Assembly (NCBI RefSeq): GCF_042466665.1
Contig: NZ_CP162102.1
Location: 8,618,001 to 8,682,000, forward strand
Source of the DNA: Peterkaempfera podocarpi
GTDB lineage: Bacteria > Actinomycetota > Actinomycetes > Streptomycetales > Streptomycetaceae
Length of the DNA stretch: 64,000 nucleotides
Reading direction: 5' to 3'
Shown here: piece by piece, positions 8,898 through 17,381 of the stretch
Layout: every line of letters begins with the position of its first letter
Position numbering within the stretch: position 1 is the first letter of the stretch
Position numbers and translations under genes: made by a program
The notes under the pieces: generated by a model
Databases searched by the model: none
What the model saw: the letters and a program-made list of their open reading frames with translations, nothing else
What the model was told of the DNA's origin: nothing

Positions 8898-9015
8898 ACA
8901 CGCCCCTTTGACCGCCGCGCACTCGAGCCGCCGGCGCGGTCCGCACGAGGAAGACCGGCCGTCCCGCAGAGCTGTGCGTCCAGTGCCTGGTGCAGGACGT
9001 GCTCACGCCGTCGGA

Positions 9016-9265
9016 TCACACCAGGGCGGTCGGCAGACCGGGCCCAAGGGCGACGGGTGCCCCGGCGAGGCAGGAGCGGTAGACGGCCTGCACCACCTCC
9101 ACGACGTGCCGGCCGTGGCCGGCGGCCACTGCGGGGGCTGTTCACCGCGAACCGCCGCGGCAAAGGCCTGCAGCTGGCTGTGGAAGGCATAGGGCACGTC
9201 GAGTGCGGACTCCTCGGCGAGACGTGGCTCACACCCTCCCGGGGCGGTGCAAGGCCGGCCGAGCT
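9016..9265 (-). pseudogene. Gfo/Idh/MocA oxidoreductase remnant (C-terminal, frameshifted)
   Basis: On the minus strand one frame gives EPRLAEESALDVPYAFHSQL and QAFAAAVRGEQPP. After a shift near 9130 another frame gives VAAGHGRHVVEVVQAVYRSC, continuing LAGAPVALGPGLPTALV and a stop. Together these are the closing helices of a Gfo/Idh/MocA-type NAD(P)-dependent sugar dehydrogenase. The N-terminal Rossmann part is absent. It lies directly downstream of the ABC exporter operon and is dead sequence. Confidence 0.55.
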
Positions 9266-9327
9266 GCCGGCGCAGACGCGGACGGTGCAGCGCCGGCGGC
9301 GTCAGCTGCGGCGGTCCGCGGGCCCGG

Positions 9328-11112
9328 CTACTCGAACGCCGATGCGTGCAGGGCGTACAGCTCCGCGTACAGGCCGGAGGCCCGCATGAGGTCGTCGTGG
9401 CTGCCGGCTTCGGCGATGCGGCCGTCGGCGACGACGAGGATCTGGTCGGCCATGCTCACGGTGGAGAAGCGGTGGGAGACAAGGACGGTGACGGCGCCGG
9501 TCTCGCGTCCGACCCGGCGGGCGTTCCGGGCGTACTGCTCGAAGAGCTGGTGCTCGGCTTCCGCGTCGAGTGCGGAGGTCGGCTCGTCGAGAACGAGCAG
9601 CATCGGCAGCTCCCGCATCATGGCGCGGCCGAGGGCCAGCCGCTGCCACTGGCCGCCGGACAGTTCGGTCCCGTCGGTCCAGCTGCGGCCGAGCTGGGTG
9701 GCGAGGCCGTCGTCGAGGCGGTCCAGGACAAGCGTGGCGTCCGCGCGTTCCAGGGCCGCCAGGACGGCGGCCTCGTCGTCCAGGTGCGACAGGTCCCCGA
9801 CTCCGACGGTGCGCTGGGCGGGCAGTTCGAAGCGGACGAAGTCCTGGAACCCGGCGGCGATGCGGGCGCGCCAGTCGTCGAGCGGGAAGCGGGTGATGTC
9901 GGTGCCGTCGATGGTGATGGTGCCCTGGGTGACGTCGTAGAAGCGGCAGAGCAGCTTGACGAGGGTGGTCTTGCCCGCGCCGTTCTCGCCCACGATGGCG
10001 ACCGTGGATCCGGCGGGGAAGTGCAGGTTGACCTCGCTGAGGATGGGCCGGTCGGTGCCCGGATAGGTGAAGGCGACGTCGCGCAGTTCGATGCCGTCCC
10101 GGATGGCGGTGGGCAGCGGGCTGTCCGGGGGTGGCGGCTGCTGGGAGGCGATGAGTTCGCGCAGCCAGCGCAGCCGGTTGAGGGCGTTGGCGACCCGCTG
10201 CAGCTTCTGCAGGAGGTCCAGCCCGGTGGTGACCTGTGCGTTGATCTGAGCGGCCAGGGTGACGACCAGGACCACGTCGCCGACCTGTCGGTGGCCTCGG
10301 ACCGCCTGCAGTAGGACCAGCAGCACCGCGACGACATAGGCGACGGCGAAGAACAGCTGGCCGAGGGCGCTGACCACGGTGGCGCGCAGCTGGCCCGCGC
10401 GCAGCACGTGGCTGGCGCCGTCCCACTGCTGTGCCTGCCGGCGCGTGACCTCCTGCTGCAGCCGCAGCACGCGCAGCTCCTTGGCGGTGGCGGCGGTGGT
10501 GGCCAGGTTGTAGAGGTGTTCGGCCTGGCGCAGCTGCGTGGCGGCGGCGCTGCGGGAGCGGTCGATGACCCGCTGCGCGCGTTGGCCGCTCCACACCGGG
10601 GGCAGTGCCGCGACGGGGAGCAGCAGCAGCCACGGGTCGACACGGACCAGGAGGATGCTGGTCAGGACCATGCCCACGAGGAGTGACACCGCGGTGAGCA
10701 GACCGGTCATGCCGACGTCGAAGGTGCTCAGCTCGCGGCGCAGTACGGCGATCTTGTCGGCGTACTCCGCGCGTTCGTGGTGCTCGATCCGGGCCGAGCC
10801 GTTCGCGAGCGCCATCAGTTCGGCGTTGAGGTCCACCTTCACCAGGTCGCAGGTCTCGACGTAGGGCACGTAGGAGAAGTGGTGCAGCAGCAGCACCCCG
10901 ATCGCGGACACGGCGATCGCGATGCCGTAGCCGAGCATCGATCCGGGCCTGTGCGCGACGGCGGCGTTGACCCCGCCCTTCAGACCGACGGCGAGGACCG
11001 GCCAGGCCAGCCCCTCCAGGAGCACCAGGACGGTCGAGAGCAGCATGCGGGCGCGGCTGGTGCGCAACGCGATCGTGTAGAGCTGCCAGCAGCCGGCGAG
11101 GGCGTCCTTCAC
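9328..11112 (-). CDS. ABC exporter, fused membrane and ATPase domains (second subunit)
   Basis: This 594-residue half-transporter has a six-helix type IV (type I exporter) membrane domain followed by an ATPase. ATPase motifs: Walker A GENGAGKTT, signature LSGGQWQRLALGRAM, Walker B LLVLDEPTSALD and H-loop VSHRFSTV. The GTG start overlaps the TGA of the upstream ABC gene (GTGA), so the two are co-translated and presumably form a heterodimer. Paired exporters with the LSGGQWQR signature are often attached to peptide natural product clusters. No precursor or lanthipeptide synthetase is adjacent, so the cargo is unknown. Confidence 0.88.
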   Translation of the reverse strand: MKDALAGCWQLYTIALRTSRARMLLSTVLVLLEGLAWPVLAVGLKGGVNAAVAHRPGSMLGYGIAIAVSAIGVLLLHHFSYVPYVETCDLVKVDLNAELMALANGSARIEHHERAEYADKIAVLRRELSTFDVGMTGLLTAVSLLVGMVLTSILLVRVDPWLLLLPVAALPPVWSGQRAQRVIDRSRSAAATQLRQAEHLYNLATTAATAKELRVLRLQQEVTRRQAQQWDGASHVLRAGQLRATVVSALGQLFFAVAYVVAVLLVLLQAVRGHRQVGDVVLVVTLAAQINAQVTTGLDLLQKLQRVANALNRLRWLRELIASQQPPPPDSPLPTAIRDGIELRDVAFTYPGTDRPILSEVNLHFPAGSTVAIVGENGAGKTTLVKLLCRFYDVTQGTITIDGTDITRFPLDDWRARIAAGFQDFVRFELPAQRTVGVGDLSHLDDEAAVLAALERADATLVLDRLDDGLATQLGRSWTDGTELSGGQWQRLALGRAMMRELPMLLVLDEPTSALDAEAEHQLFEQYARNARRVGRETGAVTVLVSHRFSTVSMADQILVVADGRIAEAGSHDDLMRASGLYAELYALHASAFE

Positions 11113-13025
11113 TGCACGGTCTCCTTCTTCTCGGTCTCGTCGTTCTCCTCGTTGCCTTCGGCGTCGAGACCGGCGGCGAAGCGTTCGGCCTGCAGGTGGA
11201 AGAGCTCCGCGTAGCGTCCGCCTCGGGCCAGCAGCGACTCGTGGGTCCCGTCCTCGATGACCCGGCCGTGTTCGAGGACGACGATGCGGTCGGCGCGGCG
11301 GACGCTCGAGAAGCGGTGCGAGATGAGCAGTGTGGTGAGTCCCCGGGTCAGTTCGACGAACGAGTCGAAGAACTCCGCCTCGGCCCTGACGTCGAGGGCG
11401 GCGGTGGGTTCGTCGAGCACCAGGACCTTGGCTCCGGAGTCCACTGCGTACAGGGCGCGGGCGATGGCGATGCGCTGCCACTGGCCGCCGGAGAGGTCCG
11501 CGCCGTCCTCGTACTGCCGGTTCAGTACGGTGTCGAAGCCCCGTGGCAGCGCCTCGATGGTGTCGACCATGCCGACCTTGTCGGCGGCGGCCCGCACGGC
11601 CGTCGCCTCCACCGGCCGCTCGATCGTCCCGACGGTGATGTTGTCCGTGACGGAGAGCTCGTACCGGGTGAAGTCCTGGAAGATGACGCCGATCTGACGC
11701 CGCCAGGCGTCGACGGCGTAGCGCCGTACGTCGGTGCCGTCGATCCGCACCGTCCCCGAGGTCGGCTCGTACAGCCGGGTCAGCAGCTTCACCAGGGTGG
11801 TCTTGCCGGCGCCGTTGAGGCCGACGATCGCGGTGCATTCACCCGCGTTGAGGGTCAGGTCCAGTCCGTCGAGGACCGGGCGGCCGCTCCCGGGGTAGGA
11901 GAACGACACCTTCTCGAAGGCCACGTCACGGTTGGGCAGGCCGGCGGCTGTGGCGAGTTCCCCGTCGGGGATGTCGGCGTCCTTGGTTTGGGACACCTTC
12001 TGTTCGAAGTCGTGCAGTGCCGGGATGGCGTTCATTCCGGCCTGCGTCGGGAAGTCCGCCTCGTGGTAGAAGGTGCCGAGCAGGATCGCGGCGATCGAGG
12101 TCTGCAGGCCGAGCGCCAGTTGAGTGAGTGTCATATGGCCCTGTGTGGCGCTGCGGATGAGGTACGCGACGGCGAGCGAGTCGACGACCAGGCCGATGGC
12201 GGCGAACACCAGGAAGTTGTAGGTGTTGTGTCGGCGGCGGGCCCGAAATACCGGCCGCAGTGACTCGACCGCGCTGGCGCGGAATTCCTTGGTGATCCAG
12301 TCCGTCAGCCCGAAGACCCGCAGCTCCTTCGCCGTGGCGGCCGACAGGCCCAGCCCGCGGAAGTAGTCGCTGCGGCGCCGGTGCGGTCCGATCACGGGCC
12401 ACAGCCGGCTCCAGTACCGCAGTCCGCCGCGGTGCCCGTAGCGGAACAGCATGGTCGACCCGAGCAGCGCCGCGGTCACCCACCAACTGCTGACCACCCC
12501 GGCGAGCACGGTGTAGCCGAGCAGACTCGAGTACCTCGTCACATAGCGCAACATGCCGGCCGCGGCGTCACCCGGCGACTGCCAGCCGCTGCTGAGCTGC
12601 TCCGTCGCCTCTTCGAGCCGGTCGAGCGTCGCCGGGTCCTCCATCGGCCCGATTCCGGTGGACTGCAGCGACGCGGAGATCAGCCGTCGGTGGAACCGCC
12701 CGTCGACCCGGTGTTTCATCACCTCGCCGAGCGCGGACTGCAGCGGCACGAGGACCTGCTGCACCAGGAAGGCCCCGGAGGCCAGCAGGAACGCCTGGAT
12801 CAGTGAATGCCACTGCGGGGAGCCGGTGCCGTGCTCCACGGCGCCGGGTACCCGGCCGATGACCCAGCTGGAGAACAGCACGAACAGCACCGGCAGGACG
12901 CCCGCGACCAGATCGACCACGGTGAGCAGGCACAGCAGCGGCCAACCCGCTGCGGGAAGCATGCGAATAACCAGCCATCGGGCCCGCAGCACCTCGTCGG
13001 ACCATTTTCGCCACCATGTGCGCAC
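11109..13025 (-). CDS. ABC exporter, fused membrane and ATPase domains (first subunit)
   Basis: This 638-residue half-transporter has six predicted membrane helices (first: LPAAGWPLLCLLTVVDLVAGVLPVLFVLF, read in two parts) and a complete ATPase with Walker A GLNGAGKTT, signature LSGGQWQRIAIARAL, Walker B LVLDEPTAALD and H-loop ISHRFSSV. The GTG start at 13025 has a GGGGAGGGG ribosome site and lies about 23 bases below a good promoter. Both ATP sites of the pair look catalytically intact. The C terminus is rich in Glu and Lys and overlaps the partner gene by four bases. Confidence 0.88.
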   Translation of the reverse strand: MRTWWRKWSDEVLRARWLVIRMLPAAGWPLLCLLTVVDLVAGVLPVLFVLFSSWVIGRVPGAVEHGTGSPQWHSLIQAFLLASGAFLVQQVLVPLQSALGEVMKHRVDGRFHRRLISASLQSTGIGPMEDPATLDRLEEATEQLSSGWQSPGDAAAGMLRYVTRYSSLLGYTVLAGVVSSWWVTAALLGSTMLFRYGHRGGLRYWSRLWPVIGPHRRRSDYFRGLGLSAATAKELRVFGLTDWITKEFRASAVESLRPVFRARRRHNTYNFLVFAAIGLVVDSLAVAYLIRSATQGHMTLTQLALGLQTSIAAILLGTFYHEADFPTQAGMNAIPALHDFEQKVSQTKDADIPDGELATAAGLPNRDVAFEKVSFSYPGSGRPVLDGLDLTLNAGECTAIVGLNGAGKTTLVKLLTRLYEPTSGTVRIDGTDVRRYAVDAWRRQIGVIFQDFTRYELSVTDNITVGTIERPVEATAVRAAADKVGMVDTIEALPRGFDTVLNRQYEDGADLSGGQWQRIAIARALYAVDSGAKVLVLDEPTAALDVRAEAEFFDSFVELTRGLTTLLISHRFSSVRRADRIVVLEHGRVIEDGTHESLLARGGRYAELFHLQAERFAAGLDAEGNEENDETEKKETVQ

Positions 13026-13042
13026 GGCGCCCCTCCCCGGTC

Positions 13043-13083
13043 AACAAGATCGAAATCTTGTTCCTCGGCCGACGCTGCGTCAA
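13043..13083 (-). promoter_or_regulatory. Promoter with palindrome for the ABC exporter operon
   Basis: Reading leftward, a -35 TTGACG (13083-13078), a 17-bp spacer and a -10 CAAGAT (13060-13055) form a sigma-70-like promoter. A perfect 8-bp inverted repeat, AACAAGAT-TTCG-ATCTTGTT (13043-13062), covers the -10. It could be an operator. If transcribed it could also be a UUCG-capped hairpin at the 5' end of the mRNA. The local sequence is much more AT-rich than its surroundings. Confidence 0.6.
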
Positions 13084-13161
13084 GTTCTTTTTTCAAATCA
13101 TGACTTATGTGTTCGTGTCGAATGAGCGACGGGACATTCGACCGCAGTTCGGCTGTCCAGG

Positions 13162-13935
13162 TCAGGGGCAGTCGTAGTCGAAGCCGGCCGAGGCCTGGAG
13201 CGCGCGGGGAGCGGTGAGCTGGAGGGTGGCGGTGCCGTGGAAGGATCCGTGGCCCTGGACGGTCCAGCGCAGGGGCACCTGGACCTGGTGGGATCCCTCG
13301 GCCACCTGCTGGGTCATCGGACCGGAGTCCGTGCCGTCGCTGCGTACCCAGCGGAAGCGGAGGGTGCCGCCGTGGCCGTTGGTGCGGACGGTCGCGGTGA
13401 CGGTGGCCGTGGCGTCGCAGCCGAGCCGCGCCGGGGTGGTGGCCGCGGTCACGCCCTGCACCGCGAGCGAGGGGCCGAACTGCCGCCAGAACAGATAGCC
13501 GAGGACGGCCAGCAGCACCGCACCGGCCAGGATGTAGCGCCGCCATGCCTGGGGTCTGCGCGCCGCAGGCTGCGGTGCGGCCGGGACCGTGCCGCCGCGC
13601 CACACCTCGACGGTGCGGGCGGTTTGCGGGTCGGGCACGCCCGGGCCGAACCGGATCAGCGGCTCGGCCTCGGACTGCGGTGGGTCCGGCTCCGGAGCCG
13701 GGGTCCAATCGCGCACGGTGGGCTGGTACGGAGCCGGCTCGCGCACGGTGGGCTGGTACGGGGCCGGCTCGTGCGCGGTGGGCTGGTACGGGGTCGGCTC
13801 GTGCGCGGTGGGCTGGTACGGGGTTGCGGGCGGGGGTGCGTCTTGGGGTGCGTCCTGGGGTTGCGGCCTGCGTCGCAGGTGCACGGTGCCGTCGTCGGAC
13901 GGCGGTGGCACGCGGGGGTCGTTCGGCGCGGTCAT
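13162..13935 (-). CDS. Proline-rich single-pass membrane protein with Ig-like C-terminal domain
   Basis: The ATG at 13935 overlaps the kinase stop (ATGA). The protein of about 257 residues has a cytoplasmic proline-rich region with four decapeptide repeats of the type PYQPTAHEPA (residues 39-76), one membrane helix (RRYILAGAVLLAVLGYLFW, about 133-151) and an extracellular beta-rich domain with two Cys. That domain has the same general build as the C-terminal domain of the neighbouring kinase (FRWVRSDG and similar strands). Coupling suggests it is a partner or substrate of the kinase. The repeats hold many Thr residues that could be phosphorylated. I do not recognise a named family. Confidence 0.75.
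   Translation of the reverse strand: MTAPNDPRVPPPSDDGTVHLRRRPQPQDAPQDAPPPATPYQPTAHEPTPYQPTAHEPAPYQPTVREPAPYQPTVRDWTPAPEPDPPQSEAEPLIRFGPGVPDPQTARTVEVWRGGTVPAAPQPAARRPQAWRRYILAGAVLLAVLGYLFWRQFGPSLAVQGVTAATTPARLGCDATATVTATVRTNGHGGTLRFRWVRSDGTDSGPMTQQVAEGSHQVQVPLRWTVQGHGSFHGTATLQLTAPRALQASAGFDYDCP
13711..13827. repeat. Four tandem 30-bp coding repeats
   Basis: Units begin at 13711, 13741, 13771 and 13801. Each encodes ten residues of the proline-rich region. The nucleotide copies are nearly identical, which suggests recent duplication and variable copy number between strains. Confidence 0.9.
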
Positions 13936-15638
13936 CGGATGGGGCACCCTTCGTACGCGGAGCTGGAGGGACTCTGCGGCGCGGCCGGCGCGGTGCCGAC
14001 CTGGACACCGAGGTAGAGGCCGCAGAGGCTGGAGCTGAAGGTGTGGGTGAGGGTCACCGTGTACTGGGTGCTGCCTTCCCTGACCACCGACTGCCGTTCG
14101 GTCTGTCCGCCGGGTGCCTTGTCGGTGTTGGCGAACCAGTCCGCATTGACGGTCACCTCACCGGTCCCGTCGGTGGTGATCACCACGGTCACCGTTCCCG
14201 TATAGCCGTCGGCAGCCTGTGTCACGGAGAACTCGCCCATCCGGAGGCTCACCACCTGCGTCGCCCGGGGCGGGCTCGCCGTCGGCGTGGGAGTAGGCGT
14301 CGGTGTGGGCGTGGCGGACGCCGGGGGTTGTGACGTGGCCGGGGGAGCGGACGCAGACGTGGCCGGGGGAGTGGACGGCGTACTCGTGGTCGCCGAGGGG
14401 CCGGACGACGGGCTGCCGCTCGTTGCGCCGGCACTCGCAGTTGTGCTGGCACTGGCACTGGCACTGGCACTCGCAGTCGCGCCGGCGCTCGCACTCGCCG
14501 AGGGCGACGGGCCGGCGCTCGGGCCGGTGCCGTCGCTCGGACCGGCCGTCACCGAGGTCACCACCGTGGGGGTCGCCCCGCCGGACGCGTGGTTGTCGTG
14601 GTGGTGGCCGCCCACCGCACCGGAGGCGACAGCAGACAGGACGCAGATCGCGACCACGCCCGCCACCACGGCCCACAGCACCCTGTGTCTCAGAAGGTGC
14701 CGCATCCACGGGCGCGATAGGCCGGCGCCGAGGACGGTGGTGGCCAGCGCCGTGCTCGAGCCCGGGATCCCACCCGCCGAAGGGAAGAGCAATGGCAGCA
14801 GAGCGGCCAGTGCAGCGAGCTTGCGCTGACCGCGCTCCTCCCAGTCCGGCCCGTACGCGGCACCCGCCACCACCTCCAGCTCGGCGACGAAGGCCGCCGC
14901 GCTCTCCGGCCGCTGGGCGGCCTCCTTGGCCAGCCCGCGCCGGATCAGCGGACGAACCGCCTCCGGCGCCAGCTCGTCCGGGATCGGCGCGGTGGTGTGC
15001 TGGACGACCAGCTCGGCGAAGGTCGCCCCGTTGTACGGCCGCGAGCCGGTGAGGCACTCGAAGAACGTCGCCGTCGCCGCATACACATCCCCCGCCGGGG
15101 AGGCCGGGAGGCCGCTCCACTGCTCCGGGGCCATGTACGGCGGCGTACCGGCGATCCCGCCGTCCCCGCCGCTCGGCACCGCGATCCCGAAGTCCACCAG
15201 CTTGGACGAGCCGTCGGCCGCGACCAGCACGTTCTCCGGCTTGTAGTCCCGGTGCACCACACCGCGCTCATGTGCGGCCGCCAAACCCAGCAGCGAGCCC
15301 TTGAGCACCACCAGCGCCGCCTCCGGGCCGGTCGCCCCGGCCTGGCGCAGCAGCGCCCGCAAGGCGATGCCGTCGACCAGCTCCATGACGATCGCCGCGC
15401 CGTCAGGGCCCTCCACATACTCGTAGAGCCGCACCACGTACGGAGAGGCGAGCTCCCCCAGCAGCCGAGCCTCGGCCCGGAACTCCGCGAGGAAGTCCGG
15501 ATCGGTGCGCAACTCCTCCCCGAGATATTTGACGGCGACCGGTGTCCCCGTCGCCTCGTGTACGGCGAGCACCACCCGCCCGCTCGCCCCCGACCCCAGC
15601 TCCCGGGTGTGCTGATATCCCGGAACGATCCACGGCAT
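13932..15638 (-). CDS. Receptor-type serine/threonine protein kinase
   Basis: The start at 15638 (MPWIVPGYQHTRELGSGASG) follows a purine-rich ribosome site; an ATG 16 codons earlier adds only low-complexity residues. Kinase motifs are complete: glycine loop GSGASGRV, Lys37 in VAVKYLG, catalytic HRDYKPEN (Asp131, Asn136), DFG at 149-151 and APEQ. A membrane helix follows at about 319-341. Next come a Ser/Ala/Thr/Pro linker of roughly 110 residues and an extracellular beta domain of about 100 residues with two Cys. There are no PASTA repeats, so it is not a PknB-type wall sensor. It is coupled to the proline-rich membrane protein. Confidence 0.9.
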   Translation of the reverse strand: MPWIVPGYQHTRELGSGASGRVVLAVHEATGTPVAVKYLGEELRTDPDFLAEFRAEARLLGELASPYVVRLYEYVEGPDGAAIVMELVDGIALRALLRQAGATGPEAALVVLKGSLLGLAAAHERGVVHRDYKPENVLVAADGSSKLVDFGIAVPSGGDGGIAGTPPYMAPEQWSGLPASPAGDVYAATATFFECLTGSRPYNGATFAELVVQHTTAPIPDELAPEAVRPLIRRGLAKEAAQRPESAAAFVAELEVVAGAAYGPDWEERGQRKLAALAALLPLLFPSAGGIPGSSTALATTVLGAGLSRPWMRHLLRHRVLWAVVAGVVAICVLSAVASGAVGGHHHDNHASGGATPTVVTSVTAGPSDGTGPSAGPSPSASASAGATASASASASASTTASAGATSGSPSSGPSATTSTPSTPPATSASAPPATSQPPASATPTPTPTPTPTASPPRATQVVSLRMGEFSVTQAADGYTGTVTVVITTDGTGEVTVNADWFANTDKAPGGQTERQSVVREGSTQYTVTLTHTFSSSLCGLYLGVQVGTAPAAPQSPSSSAYEGCPIR

Positions 15639-15737
15639 CGCCCCGCCCCCTCTCCCCTGGGGCGAAGGTAGCGCCACGGCCGTCACGACACAGCCCCCGC
15701 GAGGTCACAAAACCGGTGCGGTTGCGGGTGCGGCCGG

Positions 15738-16124
15738 TCAGCCTTCGGCGGGTTCCCACCATTGGTTGTTGGTGGCTGCTTGGGCTACCGGTTCGATGAT
15801 CTCCCAGCCCTCGGTGATCAGTCCCTGGTCGAAGCGCCAGATGTCGACGACCGCGATCTCTGGCCCGGCATCGGGGAGTTGTCGCCGTGAGTGCATGATG
15901 ACGTGGTCGTCGTCGGCGAGGAGGTGGTGGATGTGGATCTGCATCCGAGCGACGGGGGTGAGGGCGGTGCGTACGGCGGTGAGCCATTCGGCTTTGGTCG
16001 AGGTGGAGTGGGGCCTGTGGTGGACGAAGTCGTCGCTCAGCAACGGTGCGAGGGCGTCGGTGCTGCCCGTCTCGAGGAGCTTCGTCAGCGCCTGCTGGAC
16101 GATGGTCTTGTTGTCTGTGGTCAT
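15738..16124 (-). CDS. SnoaL-like / NTF2-fold protein
   Basis: About 128 residues, starting MTTDNKTIVQQALTKLLETG, with the SnoaL-type pattern: ALAPLLSDDFVHHRPHS, then IHIHHLLADDDHVIMHSR, then IAVVDIWRFDQGLITEGWEII. Proteins of this type are small cone-shaped enzymes (cyclases, isomerases) or unknown. An in-frame ATG at 16175 would give 145 residues; neither start has a clear ribosome site. It is divergent from an XRE regulator whose ATG lies at 16205, which probably controls it. Confidence 0.82.
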   Translation of the reverse strand: MTTDNKTIVQQALTKLLETGSTDALAPLLSDDFVHHRPHSTSTKAEWLTAVRTALTPVARMQIHIHHLLADDDHVIMHSRRQLPDAGPEIAVVDIWRFDQGLITEGWEIIEPVAQAATNNQWWEPAEG

Positions 16125-16204
16125 GGGGGGAGTGTTTCCGTGGTCGTGCCGGTTGTCGATGAAGTGGGATGTCATGGCGTGCGGCTCGGCGGTGAGTAGG
16201 CTCG

Positions 16205-17029
16205 ATGACCGTGCATACGGTGGGGGAGCTCCTGCGGCAGTGGCGGCATCGCCGACGGCTCAGCCAGCTCGATCTGGCGATCGCGGCTGACGTGTCGGCT
16301 CGTCATGTCAGTCTGGTCGAGACGGGCAAGTCCCACCCGAGCGCGGAGATGGTTCTGCGACTCGCCGACCAGCTCGAGGTGCCGTTGCGAGAGCGCAACC
16401 GGTTGTTGCTCGCGGCCGGCTTCGCACCCCGGTATGCGGAGCGGCCGCTTGAGGACGGTGCGCTGTCGGCGGCCAGGGACGCGGTTGCCAGGGTGTTGCG
16501 TGCGCATGAGCCGTACCCGGCGGTGGCCTTCGACCGCCGGTGGAACATCGTGATGGCCAACCGCGCGCTCGAACCGTTCTTCGCGGGTGTCGATCCGGAC
16601 CTGCTGCGGCCGCCGATCAATCTGCTGCGGCTGGGGCTGGATCCGCGGGGGTTCGCGCCGTGGGTCGTCAACCTGGCGGATGTGCGGGTGGTGTTCCGCT
16701 CCCGCATCAGGCGTCAGCTCGCCGTTGCTCCCGACGCCGAGCTCACCGCGCTGTACGAGGAACTGCTGGAGCCCGACCCCGGGGACGGTTCGGGCCGTTC
16801 GGTCGAATCCGATGTCGTGCTCCCTATGATCCTTCGCTTCGACGGACGGGAGCTGCGGCTGTTCTCGACCATCACCACGTTCGGGACCCCGATGGACATC
16901 ACGCTGGAAGAGGTCGCGATCGAGTTGTACTACCCGGGGGACGCGCAGAGCGCCGCCTACTTCGAGGGTCCAACGACGGCGTCGGAGCGGCAGCCGGCCC
17001 CTGACCGGCGAGGATTGGGTGGTCACTGA
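16205..17029 (+). CDS. XRE-family regulator with MmyB-like ligand domain
   Basis: This 274-residue protein has an N-terminal helix-turn-helix (LLRQWRHRRRLSQLDLAIAA, then HVSLVETGKSHPS). It is followed by the MmyB-like PAS-related domain (YPAVAFDRRWNIVMANRA, then FSTITTFGTPMDITLEEVAI). The FGTPMDIT segment is typical of this group, whose members often sit divergent from one small enzyme gene. Here the partner is the SnoaL-like protein. Confidence 0.88.
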   Translation: MTVHTVGELLRQWRHRRRLSQLDLAIAADVSARHVSLVETGKSHPSAEMVLRLADQLEVPLRERNRLLLAAGFAPRYAERPLEDGALSAARDAVARVLRAHEPYPAVAFDRRWNIVMANRALEPFFAGVDPDLLRPPINLLRLGLDPRGFAPWVVNLADVRVVFRSRIRRQLAVAPDAELTALYEELLEPDPGDGSGRSVESDVVLPMILRFDGRELRLFSTITTFGTPMDITLEEVAIELYYPGDAQSAAYFEGPTTASERQPAPDRRGLGGH

Positions 17030-17325
17030 CCCGGTCGGTGCGCAAGCGGTCCCTTCCTCACTCGACGGAGTCGTTCGTGCCGGCGGGAGAGGTGGACGTG
17101 CCGGTGGGTACCGGTGTCCGCATCCGCCGGGTCGCCGCCCTCGGGGGCAGCCGCGTTGAGTTCGGAGACGGTGGGCAGACGCCTCGCGGCGGCCGGTGTA
17201 CCGCTGGAGCGGGCGCCACTGCCGGACTTCGGCGGTGGTGTGACAGCCCGCAGAAGGCAGTACGGCATGGGGCCGTTGGCCTGTTTGATCTCCACGTACC
17301 AGACAACTCGCGCGGGTGTGTCCAT
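17023..17325 (-). CDS. Possible small hypothetical protein
   Basis: A 100-residue frame begins MDTPARVVWYVEIKQANGPM and has a protein-like N-terminal part (WYVEIKQANGPMPYCLLRAV). After about residue 45 it turns low-complexity, and it ends inside the XRE gene's stop. No clear ribosome site is present. It could be a genuine small gene, a decayed one or chance. The rest of this 350-bp gap before the PPOX gene shows nothing else. Confidence 0.3.
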   Translation of the reverse strand: MDTPARVVWYVEIKQANGPMPYCLLRAVTPPPKSGSGARSSGTPAAARRLPTVSELNAAAPEGGDPADADTGTHRHVHLSRRHERLRRVRKGPLAHRPGQ

Positions 17326-17381
17326 GTCCCGACACCCACCGGCCGAGATCATGCGCAGGTCGGCCCATTAGGGTCGGAGAC

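Noticed and set aside
12800..13100. A Cys-rich leader/core-like reading (KKELDAASAEEQDFDLVDRG, then APCAHGG...RCCGPDG) just upstream of and overlapping the ABC exporter start
   Set aside because: It looks like a lanthipeptide precursor and sits beside an exporter, but it has no ATG/GTG with a ribosome site, has no stop until deep inside the ABC gene, and its first half coincides with the promoter and palindrome. Most likely a shadow frame.
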